Assembly: GCA_041391505.1 (NCBI GenBank)
Contig: JAWKNW010000007.1
Location: 160,166-224,165, forward strand
DNA from: Rhodothermales bacterium
GTDB lineage: Bacteria; Bacteroidota; Rhodothermia; Rhodothermales; JAHQVL01
DNA length: 64,000 bases
Direction of reading: 5' to 3'
The translations under genes were made by a program, and so were the position numbers. This document shows positions 61,133-64,000 of this stretch, piece after piece. The number at the start of each line of letters is the position of its first letter. Positions within the stretch are counted from its first letter, which is position 1. Under the pieces are notes generated by a model that did not search any database, was not told the origin of the DNA, and saw only the letters and a list, made by a program, of their open reading frames with translations.

Positions 61133-62044
61133 TCAGGGTTGCCAGGTCGGCATCCGGTCGCGGGCGTGGGTGGTCCACGTCAGGGAGCCGCTGTCGATGC
61201 GGGATTTCAGGTCGGGCCGGGTGGCGAGCAGGGCATGGGCCTCCTTGAGCGGCGAGGAGGCCAGCGCGAGGGCGCCGGCTTCCTGCTGGGTGGGGTCCGG
61301 GTCGGTGAAGACGCGCTGCAGGTCGCTCAGCATCGCCGGCGAGGCGTAGGGCGCCACGGGGCGCCAGAGCTCGGGGGTGAGCGACCGGGAGGCGGCCCAG
61401 CGCTCGTGGGCGTAGTCGACCAGCATCTGGCTCAGGGTTGCGTTGGCGCGGTGTTCCAGGCCCACGATGCGGTGCAGCGGGCTGCCCACGAAGCAGCATT
61501 TGAGCACCATCTGATTCCAGGTGTTTTCGTCGAACTGTTCCGAGGGGAACGGATTGTCGAGCGAGACGGCGTTGAAGACGGACGTCATGTTGCTTCGGAG
61601 ACCTTCCGCGCCGCGGGCGCTGAACCGTTCGGGGTGCGGAAGGAGCGGAAGGGCCTGGTAGAGCGTCACGCTTTCGCCGACGTCGGCCGCGTTGAAGACC
61701 GCCTCGAGGCGCGCCACGAAGGCCTCGGCGTCGTCGGACGGGTTGGCGAGGATGAGCAGGGTGCGTCCGGCCTGGTCGATGCTCCAGCCGGTCGGCGTCC
61801 AGTTGGGGCGGACGTTTCGGGCATTTTCCAGGTCGCCGGCATTTAGCTGGAGCTCCGCTTTGCCGATATAGCGCGGGACGGCACTGAACGAAGAAAAGAA
61901 AACCCAGTCGGCAGCGCCGGCGGCAAGATCGCGTTTTTTACCCAGCAGCCAGGCGCTTCCCTTCTCATCCAGGTGGGGCGTTATCCAGCGTTCGATCAGC
62001 TCCGCGATAGCCTGGATGTTCGTACGGCTCGTTGAGGTTGGCAT
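61133..62044 (-). CDS. eboA: EboA domain protein
   Basis: The first gene of the ebo set. The 303-residue product has no known catalytic motif. It matches the EboA family layout: WLLGKKRDLAAGAADWVFFSSFSAVPRYIGKAELQL, RPNWTPTGWSIDQAGRTLLIL, LYQALPLLPHPERFSARGAEGLRSNMTSVFNAVSLDNPFPSEQFDENTWNQMVLKCCFVG, and GLEHRANATLSQMLVDYAHERWAASRSLTPELWRPVAPY. Its C-terminal third reads like HEAT-type helices. The 385 bases upstream, shared with the divergent MBOAT-like gene, should hold the promoter of the cluster. Confidence 0.9.
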   Translation of the reverse strand: MPTSTSRTNIQAIAELIERWITPHLDEKGSAWLLGKKRDLAAGAADWVFFSSFSAVPRYIGKAELQLNAGDLENARNVRPNWTPTGWSIDQAGRTLLILANPSDDAEAFVARLEAVFNAADVGESVTLYQALPLLPHPERFSARGAEGLRSNMTSVFNAVSLDNPFPSEQFDENTWNQMVLKCCFVGSPLHRIVGLEHRANATLSQMLVDYAHERWAASRSLTPELWRPVAPYASPAMLSDLQRVFTDPDPTQQEAGALALASSPLKEAHALLATRPDLKSRIDSGSLTWTTHARDRMPTWQP

Positions 62045-62429
62045 GAACTTCTCTCCACAAATTGTCGCTATTTGGTTTCAAAACCTTGCTAATTGTGCAT
62101 GGTTTCTGAAATCCTGCGTCGGCGGCATGATTGCCCGTACTGAAGACCAGCACGGACGCGCATCCGCTCTTCGGGCGGTTGGTCAAAGGTGTACGGCGCA
62201 TGCGCCAAAGCCCGCTTTCGTAATGATCCAACGAAATACCGGCTCGCCTGGGCGCTGTTGTACCTTTGTGCACGCCTCACGCCGCGTCGCTTTTCGTGTG
62301 TGGCGGGCCTGTTGTCCGGCCGTGCCTGTCTTTTTCCCTGCCAGAAGATCCACATTCCGCGTGTCCGATGCGCGAAGGTGAGGCCTGTTTTTTTTGGTTG
62401 CCTCAAGTCGGTTTAACCCCGCGATTTTT
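62045..62429. promoter_or_regulatory. Divergent intergenic region between eboA and the MBOAT-like gene
   Basis: The 385 bases hold no convincing gene. Base composition is less GC-rich near the eboA side (AT-rich stretch about 62055-62110). A TACCTTTG at 62261-62268 fits the Bacteroidota -7 pattern TAnnTTTG for the plus-strand gene, but no TTTG -33 element is well placed. Both neighbouring promoters should be here. Confidence 0.4.
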
Positions 62430-64000
62430 ATGCTCAAATTTGCCAAAGCGGTCGTCGACAGCATGGGCGGTATCACCGCCGCACGCCCGGCCTCGTCTCC
62501 CGCGCTCCCCGTCCGGATCAATGTCGCTACCCTGGGCCGTTTTGCCGCCGTCGTGGCGCAGCTGGCACTGGTGCTGTTCGCCATCTATCAGTTTAAGATC
62601 GAGGAGCAGAGCGGCTTCACGCGCATCCTGGGGCTCGTTTTCACCGGTTTTGTCATTCACGCCTGGCTGCCGGTCAATGCCCGGCTGCCGTTCTTTTTCG
62701 GGCTGACGCTGACCGGCATCTACCTTGTTTTCGGGCTCGTCAACGCGGTGTGGCTGATCGGCCTGTCGCTGGGCCTGATCCTCCTGGCGCACCTCCCGAT
62801 CGACTACCGGGCGCGCATCGCGCTGATCGTGGTGGCCGGCGCGGGGCTGACGGTGATGATGGCGGGCTACTACACGACGTCGTGGTCGACGGCGATCCTG
62901 CCGATCCTGGGCTCGATGTTCATGTTCCGTATGGCGCTCTACCTCTACGACATGCGCAACGAGAAGAAGCCGGCGACGCTCTTCGAGCGGCTGAGCTACT
63001 TTTTCCAGCTTCCGAACATCGTGTTTCCCTTCTACCCGATCGTGGACTACATCACGTTCCGGCGGACGTACTACGACCGTGACGCGTACGAGATCTACCA
63101 GAAGGGGGTGTTGTGGATGCTCCGTGGCGTGATCCACCTGCTGATGTACCGGGTGGTGTACTACTACTTCACGCCGGCGGTGGAAGACATCCAGGGTCTG
63201 GGGGGCGTGGTGCTCTTCATCGTGAGCGCGTACCTGCTGTATCTGCGTGTTTCGGGTCTGTTCCACCTGATCGTGGGGCTGATGTGCCTCTTCGGCTTCA
63301 ACCTTCCGGAGACGCACAAGCGCTACTTTCTGGCCTCGAGCTTCAACGACTACTGGCGCCGGATCAACATCTACTGGAAGGACTTCATGATGAAGCTGTT
63401 CTTCTACCCGGTGTACATGCGGGTGAGGAACTGGGGCAACATCCCGGCGCTGGTGTTTTCGACGGTGGTGGTGTTCGCGTGCACGTGGCTGCTGCACTCG
63501 TACCAGTGGTTCTGGCTTCAGGGAGACTTTCCGCTGACGACGGTGGACGGGGTGTACTGGGGCGTTCTGGGCGTGCTGGTGGCGATCAACTCGGTGTGGG
63601 AGTCGGTGAGCGGAACGAAGAAGGGGAAGAGCCTGAGCAAGAAGGGGTGGACGCTGCGCGGTGCGCTGAAGCTGTCGCTGAAGACGGTGTCGACGTTTGT
63701 GTTTCTGGGGTTGATGTGGTCGTTCTGGAGCAGCGACTCGGTGAGCGAGTGGGTGAGCGTGATGAAGCAGGCGGGGACGAGCGGCGCGGGCGAGTGGCTG
63801 CTGCTGCTGGGCGGTCTGGCGGGCCTGTACGTGGTGCTGGTGGTGCTGGACGTGCTGGAGGCGAAGGGCTGGAGTCCGTTTTTCGAGGAGCGGGGGATGA
63901 GCTTCACGACGGTGGCGAGCCGTACGGGTTTGATGGCGCTGGTGCTGGTGGGCGTGGGCATGCCCCAGGTCTACGAGCGCGCCGGCGAGGACGCCGCGTC
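62430..64000 (+). CDS. MBOAT-like multi-pass acyltransferase (3' end outside window)
   Basis: The frame is open from ATG 62430 to the end of the window, about 523 codons. The product has ten or more membrane helices. The stretch around FNDYWRRINIYWKDFMMKLFFYP (about residues 305-330), followed by VFACTWLLHSYQWFWLQGDF with a conserved His, is the signature of membrane-bound O-acyltransferases, which move acyl groups to lipids, sugars or proteins. From about codon 100 on, codons end in G far more than in other genes here. It is divergent from eboA. The acceptor is unknown. Confidence 0.78.
   Translation, partial: MLKFAKAVVDSMGGITAARPASSPALPVRINVATLGRFAAVVAQLALVLFAIYQFKIEEQSGFTRILGLVFTGFVIHAWLPVNARLPFFFGLTLTGIYLVFGLVNAVWLIGLSLGLILLAHLPIDYRARIALIVVAGAGLTVMMAGYYTTSWSTAILPILGSMFMFRMALYLYDMRNEKKPATLFERLSYFFQLPNIVFPFYPIVDYITFRRTYYDRDAYEIYQKGVLWMLRGVIHLLMYRVVYYYFTPAVEDIQGLGGVVLFIVSAYLLYLRVSGLFHLIVGLMCLFGFNLPETHKRYFLASSFNDYWRRINIYWKDFMMKLFFYPVYMRVRNWGNIPALVFSTVVVFACTWLLHSYQWFWLQGDFPLTTVDGVYWGVLGVLVAINSVWESVSGTKKGKSLSKKGWTLRGALKLSLKTVSTFVFLGLMWSFWSSDSVSEWVSVMKQAGTSGAGEWLLLLGGLAGLYVVLVVLDVLEAKGWSPFFEERGMSFTTVASRTGLMALVLVGVGMPQVYERAGEDAA

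Overview
The window is a GC-rich bacterial chromosome segment that starts inside dnaA and ends inside an MBOAT-like gene. Several features point to the Bacteroidota/Rhodothermota branch, most likely Rhodothermales. These are a YPNPF-type C-terminal sorting domain on a secreted glycosidase, a FecI/FecR/TonB receptor relay with an STN domain, TonB receptors with carboxypeptidase-like N-terminal domains, an rpmB-rpmG-DUF4295 gene string, the Bacteroidota form of RNA polymerase omega, and start codons that mostly lack a strong Shine-Dalgarno sequence. The assignment is inference from gene content; there is no rRNA gene in the window.

Layout. 1-2.3 kb: dnaA (5' cut by the window) and dnaN. 2.4-5.5 kb: a secreted GH53 galactanase and a sigma/anti-sigma pair. 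5.8-17 kb: a housekeeping block with rplM-rpsI, rpsB-tsf (closed by a strong terminator), pyrH-frr, tRNA-Ser, yicC-gmk-rpoZ-coaBC, a membrane sterol-desaturase-like enzyme, a family 4 type uracil-DNA glycosylase and dnaB. 17-26.2 kb: two divergent TonB-receptor loci, one with a lipoprotein and a small Cys/His protein, the other an ECF sigma - lipoprotein - FecR - STN receptor string. 26.2-33.4 kb: small hypothetical genes, then rpmB-rpmG-DUF4295 leading into tRNA-Pro, tRNA-Arg and tRNA-Cys, a LolC/E-type permease, an outer-membrane protein, ychF, a PPP-type phosphatase and nusB. 33.7-37 kb: comEC and a double-domain universal stress protein.

At about 37.04-37.43 kb lies a candidate replication origin: an AT-rich tract, a row of TAG/TAA trinucleotides, a short GC stretch, a perfect DnaA box and eight more box-like sites over about 340 bases. 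It is about 36 kb from dnaA. To its right are a cation-chloride cotransporter-like protein, pgi, moeA, a DUF4382 lipoprotein, a Dabb protein, a beta-propeller protein and two tandem LVIVD-repeat paralogues, a Nudix hydrolase, an extremely acidic small protein, an MsbA-like ABC exporter, an orphan GAF histidine kinase and a second ECF-like sigma factor.

The most notable system is at 55.1-62.0 kb: a complete six-gene ebo cluster (eboA-B-C-D-E-F in transcription order on the minus strand). Its parts are an EboA protein, a TatD-like hydrolase, a UbiA prenyltransferase, a dehydroquinate-synthase-like enzyme, a xylose-isomerase-like EboE and a phosphodiesterase-like EboF. In cyanobacteria this cluster is tied to moving a scytonemin precursor to the periplasm; its chemistry is not known. 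Here it carries nested inverted repeats between eboB and eboC, and it ends against a 19-copy heptamer array preceded by five 15-base mini-hairpins. No phage, transposase, CRISPR or defence genes were recognised.
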